38,999 bases of DNA from Bacteroidota bacterium (GTDB taxonomy: Bacteria; Bacteroidota; Rhodothermia; Rhodothermales; Bin80): contig JAPPGC010000082.1 of the NCBI GenBank assembly GCA_028875125.1, forward strand, positions 1 through 38,999. Direction: 5' to 3'. Below, piece by piece: positions 1 to 8,801 of the stretch. The stretch's first letter is position 1; each line of letters starts with the position of its first letter. The notes beneath the pieces were generated by a model that saw nothing but the letters and a program-made list of their open reading frames with translations, was not told the DNA's origin and searched no databases. A program made the translations under genes and the position numbers.

Positions 1-100
1 ACTCCACGATATTCCTTATCCTCTAACAGCATTGTTACTTTCAGATATAAGTCCCCTTTATTTCGACGTTGTCCAGTAACACCGAACTCATATTCTATCT

Positions 101-730
101 TTACGCCTCATCAGGCTTAAAGGATTCATTGATTGAATCAACCGGTGCGACGGAAAACTGATAAATCACATGTTTACGTACGAACCTCGGCTGCTTGAAG
201 TGTACTCCCATAAATTTCTGAAAGTCTGAACTGGTCCAAAAATTTACGTGACCCGGATCGTCGCTGAAGCGAATCGCCCGAGCAAAGTCGTTAACTAGTT
301 TAAAATAAGGCTCACGAGGTACTGTGATTACGACAAAGCGCCTTGCAACACGCTTAAGTTCGGCCATAGCGGTTTCAACATCGTCCAGATGTTCAAGAAC
401 CTGACTACAGACCACTGTATCAAATGAGTTGTCCGAAAAAGGAAGCGCATACAGACTCCCCAACCGATAATTCACCGTTTCTCCGAAGTTTTTCTCCGCA
501 AATTCAATGGCCTGGGGTTGGACATCTACCCCCGTAATGCTCATTGAGCCATTGCGCATTGCAAGGTACTGGCTTACAAACCCCTCTCCGCATCCAGCAT
601 CTAACACTGCTTTTGGGTTCGTACTCTCCACGAGTTGATATATTACTTCCATTATACTTCGCACATGCCAACGCGAAATCGGGTCTTTGCGTGAATGCTT
701 CTGCTTGTTTGCACGATTGTATCCAGTCAT
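101..730 (-). CDS. class I SAM-dependent methyltransferase
   Basis: A 209-residue protein with the Methyltransf_11 fold. Motif I, LDAGCGEGF, lies near residues 43-51 and binds S-adenosylmethionine. It is followed by an acidic strand end (GVDVQ, near 67-71) and the motif IV/post-motif region DTVVCSQVLEHLDD near 104-117, as in UbiE/small-molecule methyltransferases. No signal peptide or membrane segment is visible, so it should be cytosolic. The substrate cannot be told from sequence. It is the last gene of a tight minus-strand operon, starting 6 nt after the L,D-transpeptidase stop, with fabI upstream; this context hints at envelope or lipid metabolism but does not prove it. The ATG start at 730 gives a basic, hydrophilic N-terminus before the fold. 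The family call is firm and the function is open. Confidence 0.85.
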   Translation of the reverse strand: MTGYNRANKQKHSRKDPISRWHVRSIMEVIYQLVESTNPKAVLDAGCGEGFVSQYLAMRNGSMSITGVDVQPQAIEFAEKNFGETVNYRLGSLYALPFSDNSFDTVVCSQVLEHLDDVETAMAELKRVARRFVVITVPREPYFKLVNDFARAIRFSDDPGHVNFWTSSDFQKFMGVHFKQPRFVRKHVIYQFSVAPVDSINESFKPDEA

Positions 731-736
731 ACTAGA

Positions 737-1531
737 TTATTTCTCTATTACAACCGGTGTCCCTTCCTTCACGTAGGTCCACATAAAATCCATGTCTTCA
801 TCACGAACTGCCACACATCCCTGGGTCCAGTTTGAGGACAAGCCTGTACCATGGCCATGAATCTCGATCATGCCCCCAAGCGGAGTCCCCATTGGAGGCG
901 CGATACCTCTTCTTTCGGACTGCATGATCGTATCAAATTGATGCTGATTAATCAAACCATCACGTAGTCCTCTTGCAGCATCCTCTGCGTTGGGATAATT
1001 AAGCAGAAAAGCTCTGTGAAATTGACTGTACGGATTCTTTCGTACAACATAGAACGCTCCTTCGGGGGTCCGCCAGTGATCGGGATTACCCTCCGTTCCC
1101 AATATCTCCTTATCTGAATAGGCATTGTAACCAAAGTCTGCTCTGAACTCACTCACAACTTCCAAGCCACGATGAAGTGTTACAAGTTTGCGGCGTTTTG
1201 ACACGAGGATCCAAATATTCGAAACTTCGTCCTCTTTCACGTATCCGGTTGCACCGTCCATCGTGCGTACGCGCACAGCGGAGCCTTCAAGTGAGAGAAA
1301 TGTGACCGGCTCCCTGAAAGCAAGTCGCACATAAGGCTTCGTTCTTTCGATATCCCGATAAAGGCTTGTTTTGCGACCGGTCACGTAGTAGAGTCTATCT
1401 GCATCCAAGCCATCACTTGTGGGTGCCTGCAGGGCATACGAATCAAGATGCACGATGCAGCAAATGGCAACCGCGGAAAGCAACAAGTATTGCATGCACA
1501 AACTTGCTAAGGGGCTGATCTTCGGTACCAA
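737..1531 (-). CDS. L,D-transpeptidase (YkuD family)
   Basis: A 264-residue envelope enzyme. A hydrophobic stretch at about residues 10-30 acts as signal peptide or membrane anchor. Residues about 47-105 resemble a small SH3-like domain (it contains TGYVKEDEV). The YkuD catalytic domain covers about 107-262. The signature is complete: HGHGTG at 225-230 and then NWTQGCVAVRD, with nucleophile Cys239 and the following Arg. Such enzymes form 3-3 cross-links in peptidoglycan or attach proteins to it, in the periplasm. Between the HxH-side strand and the front of the domain lies a longer charged insert (about 180-212), as seen in periplasmic murein L,D-transpeptidases. The gene starts 5 nt after fabI and ends 6 nt before the methyltransferase, so the three are probably co-transcribed. 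Which reaction it performs (cross-linking, protein attachment or cleavage) cannot be decided. Confidence 0.88.
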   Translation of the reverse strand: MVPKISPLASLCMQYLLLSAVAICCIVHLDSYALQAPTSDGLDADRLYYVTGRKTSLYRDIERTKPYVRLAFREPVTFLSLEGSAVRVRTMDGATGYVKEDEVSNIWILVSKRRKLVTLHRGLEVVSEFRADFGYNAYSDKEILGTEGNPDHWRTPEGAFYVVRKNPYSQFHRAFLLNYPNAEDAARGLRDGLINQHQFDTIMQSERRGIAPPMGTPLGGMIEIHGHGTGLSSNWTQGCVAVRDEDMDFMWTYVKEGTPVVIEK

Positions 1532-1536
1532 ATTAC

Positions 1537-2379
1537 CTACTGTTTCTCAGGGGAACTAGACTCATGAAACATCTGCACCATGGGCTCAACCATAGCATTC
1601 GCAATCCCCATACCGCTAAAGCCTCCGTCGTTGTAGAGTGTCTGCATTGTGACCATACGTGTCAGATCACTTAGAAGGGTTACAGCATAATCCCCACAAC
1701 TCGCTGCATCCGCATTGCCCAATGGGGACATTCTGTCGCCAAACTCAAACATGGCATCAAAACCCGAAATCCCTTGCCCCGCTGTGGTTCGCGTCGGGCT
1801 CTGAGAAATGGCATTAATGCGAATATTATGTTCGCCCAATCGAGATCCCCAAGTTCGTACGATGCTTTCGAGTAAAGCCTTGGCATCACCCATTTCGGAG
1901 TAATGCGAGAATGACCGTTGCGCTCCGATGTAGGAAAGCGTCAGGATTGAGCTCCCGCTTCTCAGGGCTTCGGTCTGCATTGAATGATGAATGATTCGAT
2001 GCAGACTGATCGCAGAAATATCCAATGTTTTGGCATACCAGTCGTAGTTCAGTTTTTCGTACGGCCGGCGCTTGCGAACGTTTACCCCCATACCGATAGC
2101 ATGAACGATAAAATCTATCTGACCATAGTACTCCTTGAGCTCATCAAATAGCGCAATCAGGTTCTGATCTTTAGTCGCATCCGCCCAGATAACTGGACTA
2201 TTAACCTGCTCAGCTAGTCCTTCAAGTGATCCAAGTCGTTTAGCAACCGGAGCATTGGAAAGTGCAAAACGTGCTCCTTCCCGGTGCGCAGACCGCGCAA
2301 TTGCCCAGGCAATGCTGCTCTCGTTCAGAGCACCAAAGATAACCCCTGTCTTGCCGGTCAATAATCCAGAACGTTCCAT
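1537..2379 (-). CDS. fabI: enoyl-[acyl-carrier-protein] reductase (NADH), FabI type
   Basis: A 280-residue short-chain dehydrogenase/reductase of the FabI type, which reduces enoyl-ACP in the last step of each fatty-acid elongation round in the cytosol. The nucleotide-binding segment GVIFGALNESSIAWAIA (residues 12-28) has the FabI spacing rather than the classic TGxxxGxG. The catalytic pair is present as Tyr150, Tyr160 and Lys167 (Y-x6-K in YSEMGDAK). Residues SPTRTTAGQGI and the C-terminal NDGGFSGMG segment also match FabI. The length is usual for the Bacteroidota-type enzyme. It is the first gene of the operon with the L,D-transpeptidase and methyltransferase. The 238 nt upstream, before the PP-loop ATPase gene, contain only short unsupported reading frames and probably hold the promoter. 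Confidence 0.9.
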   Translation of the reverse strand: MERSGLLTGKTGVIFGALNESSIAWAIARSAHREGARFALSNAPVAKRLGSLEGLAEQVNSPVIWADATKDQNLIALFDELKEYYGQIDFIVHAIGMGVNVRKRRPYEKLNYDWYAKTLDISAISLHRIIHHSMQTEALRSGSSILTLSYIGAQRSFSHYSEMGDAKALLESIVRTWGSRLGEHNIRINAISQSPTRTTAGQGISGFDAMFEFGDRMSPLGNADAASCGDYAVTLLSDLTRMVTMQTLYNDGGFSGMGIANAMVEPMVQMFHESSSPEKQ

Positions 2380-2617
2380 TTGTTGACTATTTATTTGTGC
2401 CCTAAAATAAGAAGCCTACTCCTATTTCCGACTGATTTTGGTATGGTAAGAGACTTTCAACGGAACCGGAATTAAATCTGACTTGTATGTCATTCCCACG
2501 CCTGACGCACATAAGGGTTGGATTCCCGTCCACCATAGAATCCGGACTGAAAGGATACCACGCCAATGAGTACGGGTATGGAGTGTGAAAAAGCAATAGA
2601 CCCTAAGATGATCGCCA

Positions 2618-3301
2618 TTAGGCGCAGTCATCGCCATACGCAGGCTGCAAGTCGTGATAGAAGAAATCGCCGCGCCGCACGGTAATGCCGTGTGAAAATA
2701 AAACTGGAGCAGACAACACAGGCCCGGAATGCACAAACGTGTGAAACTCTCCGTTCTCTCCGCACGGATCCGCACCTGTCGGCAGATCATTTAGAAACGA
2801 CATATCAAAACTCCGTCCCGCAAAAGAGGCATTCAATACCTTGGCGTGTACACAGACCGCAATTGCCCTGAATCCGTCCGTGATGAACTGGCGTGACAAG
2901 GTTCGCGTGGACTGCTTCCACAACGGAAACACCCCTGTCAGCCCAAAAGATGCAATCTGGTTTTCCCTGTATGCACGCAAATCCTCCAGGAATATGTCTC
3001 CGAACACAACCTTGCGTAGACCCTTGGCTGCCATGGTCGCGAACGCCTGTCCCATTCTTTTCTCGTAAATGGCATTTGTCGCCTCCGGCGGAACGACAAC
3101 TTCCGTCACCGGAAGGCCAATGGCTGCGCACTGTAACCGGAGTAAACTCCGACGAGTCCCATGCATGTTCACACGGTCGTAAGCATCGGTGACGGTGGTG
3201 ATGAGATCAACAACTTCATACCGGTCGTCGTTATGCAACGCCTGGAAAGCCATCATGCTGTCCTTTCCGCCACTGAAACACATCGCGACAGGCTCGCGCA
3301 T
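2618..3301 (-). CDS. PP-loop ATP-binding protein, DPH6 / diphthine-ammonia-ligase-like
   Basis: A 227-residue protein of the adenine-nucleotide alpha-hydrolase-like DPH6 (DUF71) family. The PP-loop SGGKDS lies at residues 10-15. Near the C-terminus the family motif GENGEFHTFV is present, followed by SGPVL. In archaea and eukaryotes this domain amidates diphthine on EF-2; bacteria lack diphthamide, so the substrate here is unknown. The reading frame is open further upstream to 3442, but the extra 47 residues do not resemble the family. Start ATG 3301 places SGGKDS at the usual distance and has AAGGGG just before it, although the spacing is short. It is transcribed toward fabI but lies 238 nt away, so it is probably a separate unit. 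The fold is confident and the function uncertain. Confidence 0.75.
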   Translation of the reverse strand: MREPVAMCFSGGKDSMMAFQALHNDDRYEVVDLITTVTDAYDRVNMHGTRRSLLRLQCAAIGLPVTEVVVPPEATNAIYEKRMGQAFATMAAKGLRKVVFGDIFLEDLRAYRENQIASFGLTGVFPLWKQSTRTLSRQFITDGFRAIAVCVHAKVLNASFAGRSFDMSFLNDLPTGADPCGENGEFHTFVHSGPVLSAPVLFSHGITVRRGDFFYHDLQPAYGDDCA

Positions 3302-3974
3302 GACCCCTTGGAAATACTTTAGGATTGGTTTACCTATGGTGCTGTGTACGCACTCGGGTAGCGGTACGTTGCTTGATACACACGCTTGAACATGCCCTAG
3401 TCCGCCAGCATGCACCGTGTCATTGATCCATTGGTAGATCAAAATGCTCGCAAGTTTCGTCCTGCACTGTAATCATCCCATGTAGTCGGCGGAGTCGTCC
3501 GTACAGATTCCCACTCCCATATCCGGCTTGTCATACTCGAACCATAATATTCACCTGAACGTGATTTCGATAGATAACACGGTGTATTGACGAAGTGCAA
3601 GCGCGGCTGCGAGCTTTGATTATGGGATTGGATCCACGAAGAACAGCACAATCCCTGTTCCATGGGTATGGCCGCAAATAGCCCTGCTGCTTTCGATCGT
3701 CGCGCGAAAGTTCATTTATATAAAGAATCCATGTATCTTTTGCCGCTTACGACAAAGAGTAGTTAGTCGGAAAGAGTTGTAATACCGGACAATAGTTAGC
3801 AATGGTTACGGTTATGTGCGAAGGGTTCGCTGATGCGGTTGCGACCGCTACAGTTTTGCCAGTTGGCCTGGAGCACGGCAATCTCAACTGAATTTATAAG
3901 CCTGAATGGACACCAGCGTTCTATGGATAAACTTTTGATCCCTACAACTATAGGTAGTCTCGTCGTTGACTTCA
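3302..3974. other. intergenic region without a supported gene
   Basis: About 670 nt between divergently transcribed genes (PP-loop ATPase on minus, ABC ATPase on plus). It contains only short reading frames, the longest 74 codons on minus at 3439-3663, with no recognisable motif. Promoters for both flanking genes should lie here, but I could not identify a convincing -35/-10 pair. No hairpin terminator or repeat was noticed. Confidence 0.5.
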
Positions 3975-4973
3975 ATGAATAATTTGTCGCAGAACACGCC
4001 TGATACGGACTTGCAAGACCAAGCCTCTACGAGTGTAGATGTGATCCAGACACTTGACCTGACGAAGCGCTACGGAATGCGTGCCAAGAAATCGGTTCTG
4101 GCCGTGGACCGGATCTCTTTCGCCGTAAAAAAGGGCCAGGTATTCGGCTTCCTCGGCCCCAACGGGAGCGGTAAGACAATCACCATCGGGATGCTCGTGG
4201 GCATCATCATGCCAACGGGCGGCAGCTTCCGCTTGTTTGGCAATTCCGATTCCAGGGGGCTCAATGCCGCACGAGCTCGAGTCGGCGCCACGCTGGAAAC
4301 GCCCAACTTCTACCCATACATGAGCGGTCGTGATAATCTGCGCATTGTTGCGGCAATCAAAGGAGTAAATCGGTCCCGCATTGAGGAGTGCCTAGCACTC
4401 GTCGGACTGTCCCGCCGCGCGAAGCACCGGTTCAAGACCTACTCGCAAGGGATGAAGCAGCGGCTAGCGCTCGCGGCTGCCATGTTAAACGACCCCGAAC
4501 TGATTGTTCTTGACGAGCCTTCCAACGGGCTCGATCCACAGGGGATCAGGGAAATCCGCGAGATTATTCACACTCTTGCCAAGCGCGGCAAGACGATATT
4601 CCTGTCGAGTCATCTGCTTGTGGAAGTCGAGCGTACATGTTCCCACGTCGCCATCATTCGCGATGGGCGAATAATTAAGTGGGGTCCGGTGGCGGAGATG
4701 GTGGGAGAAGGGAATGCTGTATTGCTTCGTTCGGAGGATATTGAAGTGCTTGCGGGCGCAATGGAAGCCTATCCAGACGCCACATCGGTCCGCAGGACCG
4801 ACGATGGCATTGTCGTTGCACTGGACTCGGGTGATCTGGCAAACGTGACACGTTATCTCTCGGAGCGAGGAATATACTTGTCCCTGCTGGCACCGCACCA
4901 GCCGAGCTTGGAAGAGGTCTTCATAGACGTAACCGGGGACACCACGGATTCAATGACAGGGCTCGCGGCATGA
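3975..4973 (+). CDS. ABC transporter ATP-binding protein (ABC-2 exporter type)
   Basis: A 332-residue nucleotide-binding subunit. Walker A is GPNGSGKT at residues 61-68, the signature is YSQGMKQRLAL, Walker B is LIVLDEPSNGLDPQG, and the switch histidine is in FLSSHLLVEVE. The C-terminal 90 residues resemble the DUF4162-type tail found on exporters of the BcrA/NatA/CcmA class. It would hydrolyse ATP on the inner face of the cytoplasmic membrane and drive the partner permease. The last codons overlap the permease start by 4 nt (ATGA), so the two are translationally coupled. ATG 3975 is chosen; an in-frame TTG at 3966 would add three residues. Residues 1-25 form a hydrophilic, Asp/Gln/Ser-rich N-terminal extension not needed for the fold. 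The cargo is unknown. Confidence 0.88.
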   Translation: MNNLSQNTPDTDLQDQASTSVDVIQTLDLTKRYGMRAKKSVLAVDRISFAVKKGQVFGFLGPNGSGKTITIGMLVGIIMPTGGSFRLFGNSDSRGLNAARARVGATLETPNFYPYMSGRDNLRIVAAIKGVNRSRIEECLALVGLSRRAKHRFKTYSQGMKQRLALAAAMLNDPELIVLDEPSNGLDPQGIREIREIIHTLAKRGKTIFLSSHLLVEVERTCSHVAIIRDGRIIKWGPVAEMVGEGNAVLLRSEDIEVLAGAMEAYPDATSVRRTDDGIVVALDSGDLANVTRYLSERGIYLSLLAPHQPSLEEVFIDVTGDTTDSMTGLAA

Positions 4974-5797
4974 AGATTCTAACTATTCTTCTGCGAATCG
5001 AATGGCTCAAAGCAGCCAAGCGGCGAATCTTCTGGGTGGCCATCGGTGCGTTCGGCCTGTTCACCGCAATTCGTGCAGTCATAGGGATATACATGGCCAG
5101 TACTATTCCAGATGTGGACTTTACCCTGCCGGAAAGATGGCCGGATATTTTGGGCGCTGTATCCGGGTTCGGACCGCTCTTTACCGCTATTCTGATGATC
5201 CTGCTCTTCGCCCCAGAATTCTCATGGCGCACTGCACGCCAGAACATAATTGACGGGCTCAGCAAGGAGCAGTTCTTCACGGGAAAGGTCATCTTGCTTG
5301 CCGGACTCGTCCTACTCTTCATGGCAGTGGCCGTGCTGATCGGCGTCAGTAGTACGATATTTAGCCCCGGCGAGAGTGGCTCCGCTATTTTCCGGCCTAA
5401 TGATCTCAGCTACATGGGCGGAATTGCCCTTGGCATGCTGATCTATGGAAGCTTCGGCCTGGTGCTCTCGACATACCTCCGCTCTTCAGGATCGGCGTTA
5501 GGTGTCCTGTTCCTGTACATTATTGTCGAAGGAATTATCCCCTTGCTGACGCTCCGAATGGGAAGCAGGACTTTACGCGACGCGATGGAGTTTCTTCCGT
5601 TTAAGGTGGTCGAGAACCTTGGGGACAATCTGGCCTACTATCCCGCAGAGCTGTTGGAGATGAACCCTATGCGCCCTGAACTAGATCTTGTACCTCTCGG
5701 GAGCCCTGATATTGGGATTCACGTGATCGTTGCGCTGGCCTACATTGTGGTACTTCTCGGACTCTCGCTTCTGAATCTGCGTAAGCGAGACCTGTGA
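4970..5797 (+). CDS. ABC-2 type transporter permease
   Basis: A 275-residue integral membrane protein with six predicted hydrophobic segments (about residues 18-42, 58-83, 98-125, 144-168, 174-200 and 245-268). The segment after helix 2, EFSWRTARQNIIDGLSKEQF, is the usual cytoplasmic coupling region of ABC-2 permeases, where the complex meets the ATPase. It ends in a short positively charged tail (RKRDL), placing the C-terminus inside. The start codon overlaps the ATPase stop, so the pair forms a two-gene operon encoding a half-size exporter that would work as a dimer. Relatives export lantibiotics or sodium, or help with gliding or cytochrome assembly. Nothing in the neighbourhood identifies the substrate here. 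Confidence 0.85.
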   Translation: MKILTILLRIEWLKAAKRRIFWVAIGAFGLFTAIRAVIGIYMASTIPDVDFTLPERWPDILGAVSGFGPLFTAILMILLFAPEFSWRTARQNIIDGLSKEQFFTGKVILLAGLVLLFMAVAVLIGVSSTIFSPGESGSAIFRPNDLSYMGGIALGMLIYGSFGLVLSTYLRSSGSALGVLFLYIIVEGIIPLLTLRMGSRTLRDAMEFLPFKVVENLGDNLAYYPAELLEMNPMRPELDLVPLGSPDIGIHVIVALAYIVVLLGLSLLNLRKRDL

Positions 5798-6376
5798 CGC
5801 AATTCCTGGACATTGTTCGTGTTTGCACGGGTCGGCGGGGAAGTGGGAATTATGCTCTAGCAAAGCACTCTTGCTTCCTTTCTTGAGAGCGGGGTTTGCC
5901 GTTCCCAAGTACACCCAGTGCGACATCCTTACCAATGGATGAAGGTCCGCACGAAAGGTGGACCTTGCCCTCCCCTTGCACAAGATGAGGGAACAGCTTC
6001 CAGAACTCGCTCGAGATTTCGTAAACCACTCCTGAATACACTATAGGACATCAATAAAAAGGTGGAGAAACGACATTCCATCAATGTGGCCGAATTCACG
6101 CATCCCGATTCGAGGACGGCTTGAGTGGAGCGATTACTTCCGCAGGAGTTCCAATGAATCGGCTTGCTAGGATTTTGCTAGAGTCTGGATTCTCACAGCG
6201 GACATCAAAGATTGCCTGCCCAATGACAATACGGCGTACGCTCAGTACAGACAGTAAGCGACCTCGATGAACTGGATGTGCATTACGAAATGCTTACATT
6301 GCAGCACCAGAATCCGAAATGGAAGATCTTCAATTTTTTCGACTAACTTCCTGTCACGGTAGATCATCACGCAAAC
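5798..6376. other. intergenic region with possible decayed coding sequence
   Basis: About 580 nt between the permease and the symporter. Two plus-strand stretches read like protein but are short and in different frames: about 6070-6270, roughly 70 codons ending in SKRPR, and about 6240-6346, ending NPKWKIFNFFD then stop. Neither has a start with context or a recognisable family. They may be remnants of a lost gene or chance. No terminator was identified after the permease. Confidence 0.3.
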
Positions 6377-8161
6377 ATGACATTAATTGACTGGGGGATT
6401 GTCTACCTCTACTTTCTCGTTGTTGCCGGCATAGCCATCTACTATTCCAAGCGTGCTGGACGCAATACATCAGAATTCTTCCTGAGCGGACGACGCATGT
6501 CCTGGTGGCTTGCTGGAATAAGCATGGTGGCTACAACCTTTGCGGCCGACACCCCAATGGCCGTAACAGAGCTTGTTGCGGAAAATGGTATAGCCGGCAA
6601 TTGGCTCTGGTGGAATTTTGCCTTTGGTGGTATGCTGACGGTGTTCTTCTTTGCACGGTTGTGGCGACGATGTGGGATTCAGACAGATGTAGAATTCGTG
6701 GAGGTTCGCTACTCCGGACGAGCTGCAGCATGGCTCCGAGGGATCAAGGCCGTCTACTTTGGTCTTCTGCTCAATGTCGTGATCATCGGATGGGTTTCTC
6801 TTGCTATGGAAACCGCGATAAAGGTATTGTGGCCTGACCTGACTATTTTCGGGCAGACCGCGTTTGTTGTTGGAAATTTGACGATAAGCGCGGCGCTCGT
6901 TGTGGTCAGTGGGCTGGTGATATTGGTATCTATTTTTGCGCTCCTGTCTGGCTTATGGGGTGTAGCTGTTACAGATGTCATGCAATTCATCTTGGCTATG
7001 GCCGGATCAGTCCTGATGGCCATATTCGTTCTTCGAGTACCTGAAGTTGGTGGAATTGCCGGTCTTAAGTCACAGTTACCGGTTGAAACTTTTCGATTTT
7101 TCCCGACCTTTGGAGAAACAACTGGAGCCGCAGCCGCCTTCGCATTGTCTATTCCCGCGTTCGTGGCTTTTATTGGCATTCAGTGGTGGAGCAGCTGGTA
7201 TCCAGGCGCTGAGCCGGGTGGCGGCGGATACAACGCGCAACGCATGATGGGAACTAGCAGCGAGCGCGACGCCACCTATTCTGCCCTGCTATTCACGATA
7301 GCCCACTATTGCATCCGGCCATGGCCATGGATCATTGTTGCCTTGGCCTCTCTGGTTCTGTATCCTAAATTGGTGGACTCACGGGAAGGCTTTGTGCTGG
7401 TTATGCGGGATGTGCTACCTGTTGGTGTACTTGGAATGGTTTTTGCCGCATTTCTGGCAGCTTTCATGAGTACTATTTCAACCCAGCTGAATTGGGGAGT
7501 CTCCTATCTGGTAAACGATTGCTGGCGAAGATTTATAAAACCGGACAGGAGCGAACGCCATTATGTACGTGTCGGGCGCGTATTTACTTTCGCGGTGGGA
7601 TTCCTGAGCATTCTCCTGGCCACGCAGTTGGAATCTATCAGTCAGGCCTGGACACTGATCCTGACCGCATCTGCTGGATTAGGCACTGTTCTGATCCTCA
7701 GATGGTACTGGTGGCGAATCAACGCATGGAGTGAACTCGTCGCAACCTTGGCTCCCATTTTGCTGGTTCTGATGACGCTGATTGGAGTGCCTATTCCCGG
7801 ACTTCAGGCCCCCTTCCCCTCCAATCTGTTTGTTGTGGTCGGACTCACAACTGCGTTATGGCTGACGGCAACCTTTTTAACCAAGCCAACGGATCAGTCC
7901 ACACTTGAAAAGTTTTACAAACTTGTACGTCCGGCCGGTCCCGGCTGGACTTCCGTTGCGACACTGTATCCAGACATTCATCCAGACGCCACGATAAGCA
8001 CCATGATTCGCCAATGGGCGGCTGGTGTTATAGTAGTATACGCCTGCCTGTTTACAACCGGTTATCTGATCCTGGGGAATATTTTGCCCGGTATCGTCGT
8101 ACTGGCCGTTGCGGTGGTTTCAACGCTCTACTTGAGACAAACTTTCTCCTCGTCGTCTTAA
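6377..8161 (+). CDS. sodium:solute symporter family protein
   Basis: A 594-residue SSS-family (SLC5-like) secondary transporter with about 13-15 hydrophobic segments spread over its whole length. The N-terminal part carries the family features: a first helix, then SEFFLSGRRMSWWLAGISM (near residues 35-53), followed by ATTFAADTP, which aligns with the sodium-site region of helix 1. It imports a solute together with Na+ across the cytoplasmic membrane. The solute, possibly a sugar, amino acid or carboxylate, cannot be read from sequence. The start is ATG 6377. The GroES-like gene follows 18 nt later, so the two are likely on one transcript, although no functional link between them is obvious. 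Confidence 0.87.
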   Translation: MTLIDWGIVYLYFLVVAGIAIYYSKRAGRNTSEFFLSGRRMSWWLAGISMVATTFAADTPMAVTELVAENGIAGNWLWWNFAFGGMLTVFFFARLWRRCGIQTDVEFVEVRYSGRAAAWLRGIKAVYFGLLLNVVIIGWVSLAMETAIKVLWPDLTIFGQTAFVVGNLTISAALVVVSGLVILVSIFALLSGLWGVAVTDVMQFILAMAGSVLMAIFVLRVPEVGGIAGLKSQLPVETFRFFPTFGETTGAAAAFALSIPAFVAFIGIQWWSSWYPGAEPGGGGYNAQRMMGTSSERDATYSALLFTIAHYCIRPWPWIIVALASLVLYPKLVDSREGFVLVMRDVLPVGVLGMVFAAFLAAFMSTISTQLNWGVSYLVNDCWRRFIKPDRSERHYVRVGRVFTFAVGFLSILLATQLESISQAWTLILTASAGLGTVLILRWYWWRINAWSELVATLAPILLVLMTLIGVPIPGLQAPFPSNLFVVVGLTTALWLTATFLTKPTDQSTLEKFYKLVRPAGPGWTSVATLYPDIHPDATISTMIRQWAAGVIVVYACLFTTGYLILGNILPGIVVLAVAVVSTLYLRQTFSSSS

Positions 8162-8179
8162 TCAGCTATACACTCACGA

Positions 8180-8569
8180 ATGTCACAGCTAATCGTTGTT
8201 GGAGATCGCGTTTTGATCAAACCCGACCTTGGTGAACAACAGACAGAATCAGGACTGGTTCTGCCCGCCTCTGTTGCCGAACGAGATCGGATTGGATCTG
8301 GTGTAGTGGAAATGGTAGGCCCCGGTCACCTGATCCCGAACCCAGACTATTCCGAAAATGAACCCTGGGCCGAGCCGAAAACAATCGGAAGATACCTGCC
8401 CCTTCAGGCAGAGGTGGGGGACCGGGCTTTCTACCAGCGTAAGGAAACGATTGAGTTTACCTACAAGCACACCAAGTACATGATCGTGCCCCATCACGCC
8501 ATACTCGTACTGATCAGACCGGATCACGAAGACATCATCGGCGAGCTTCTTGATACCGACACGCCGTAA
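8180..8569 (+). CDS. co-chaperone GroES-family protein (orphan, longer than usual)
   Basis: A 129-residue protein with a Cpn10 fold. The N-terminal GDRVLIKPD (residues 8-16) matches the first strand of GroES. ESGLVLPAS takes the place of the mobile loop GGIVLP/T region, and YMIVPHHAILVLI matches the closing strand with the Glu/His position changed. It is about 30 residues longer than standard GroES because of an insert (about residues 52-78, containing NPDYSENEPWAEPKTIGRY). No groEL lies next to it, so this is probably a second, specialised GroES-like protein rather than the main co-chaperonin. It follows the symporter gene by 18 nt. Whether it still binds GroEL is unknown; the altered mobile loop leaves that open. 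Confidence 0.8.
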   Translation: MSQLIVVGDRVLIKPDLGEQQTESGLVLPASVAERDRIGSGVVEMVGPGHLIPNPDYSENEPWAEPKTIGRYLPLQAEVGDRAFYQRKETIEFTYKHTKYMIVPHHAILVLIRPDHEDIIGELLDTDTP

Positions 8570-8636
8570 CCACCCAGACCTGCCGCTCAACCAGCATACT
8601 GCCCGTAGCCTGTTATATTGAGGAGGACGGCGAAAG

Positions 8637-8710
8637 TGGCGTGGGAGAGACTCGAACTCTCGACCTTGCGATTATGAGTCGCACGCTCTAACCTGCTGAG
8701 CTACCACGCC
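8637..8710 (-). tRNA. tRNA with CAU anticodon (elongator Met, or Ile2)
   Basis: A complete cloverleaf on the minus strand: acceptor stem GGCGTGG/CCACGCC, D stem GCTC/GAGC, anticodon stem TGCGA/TCGCA with loop CTCATAA, T stem GAGAG/CTCTC with loop TTCGAGT, and discriminator A. The anticodon CAT is at 8674-8676. CCA is not encoded. The initiator is excluded because the anticodon stem lacks the run of three G:C pairs next to the loop and the acceptor 1:72 pair is normal. Elongator tRNA-Met and lysidine-modified tRNA-Ile2 cannot be separated confidently by eye; the GCGACTCATAATCGC core also occurs in Ile2. No integrase or repeated tRNA end is nearby. Confidence 0.93.
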
Positions 8711-8801
8711 GAGCACTTGACTTCAACTGATCTTATCCAGGACTGGTTGCAACCACCAAACCAAGCCGGGGTACCAGGATACCCAACTTGGGTTGGTAGA
8801 C

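Noticed and set aside
2402-2596. A 64-codon minus-strand frame between fabI and the PP-loop ATPase
   Set aside because: No motif, no start context and no family resemblance; treated as promoter region.
3302-3442. N-terminal 47-residue extension of the PP-loop ATPase
   Set aside because: The residues do not resemble the family, which begins just before SGGKDS; ATG 3301 is the better start.
8637-8710. tRNA gene as an attachment site for an integrated element
   Set aside because: Both sides carry ordinary chromosomal genes, with no integrase or repeated tRNA 3' end nearby.
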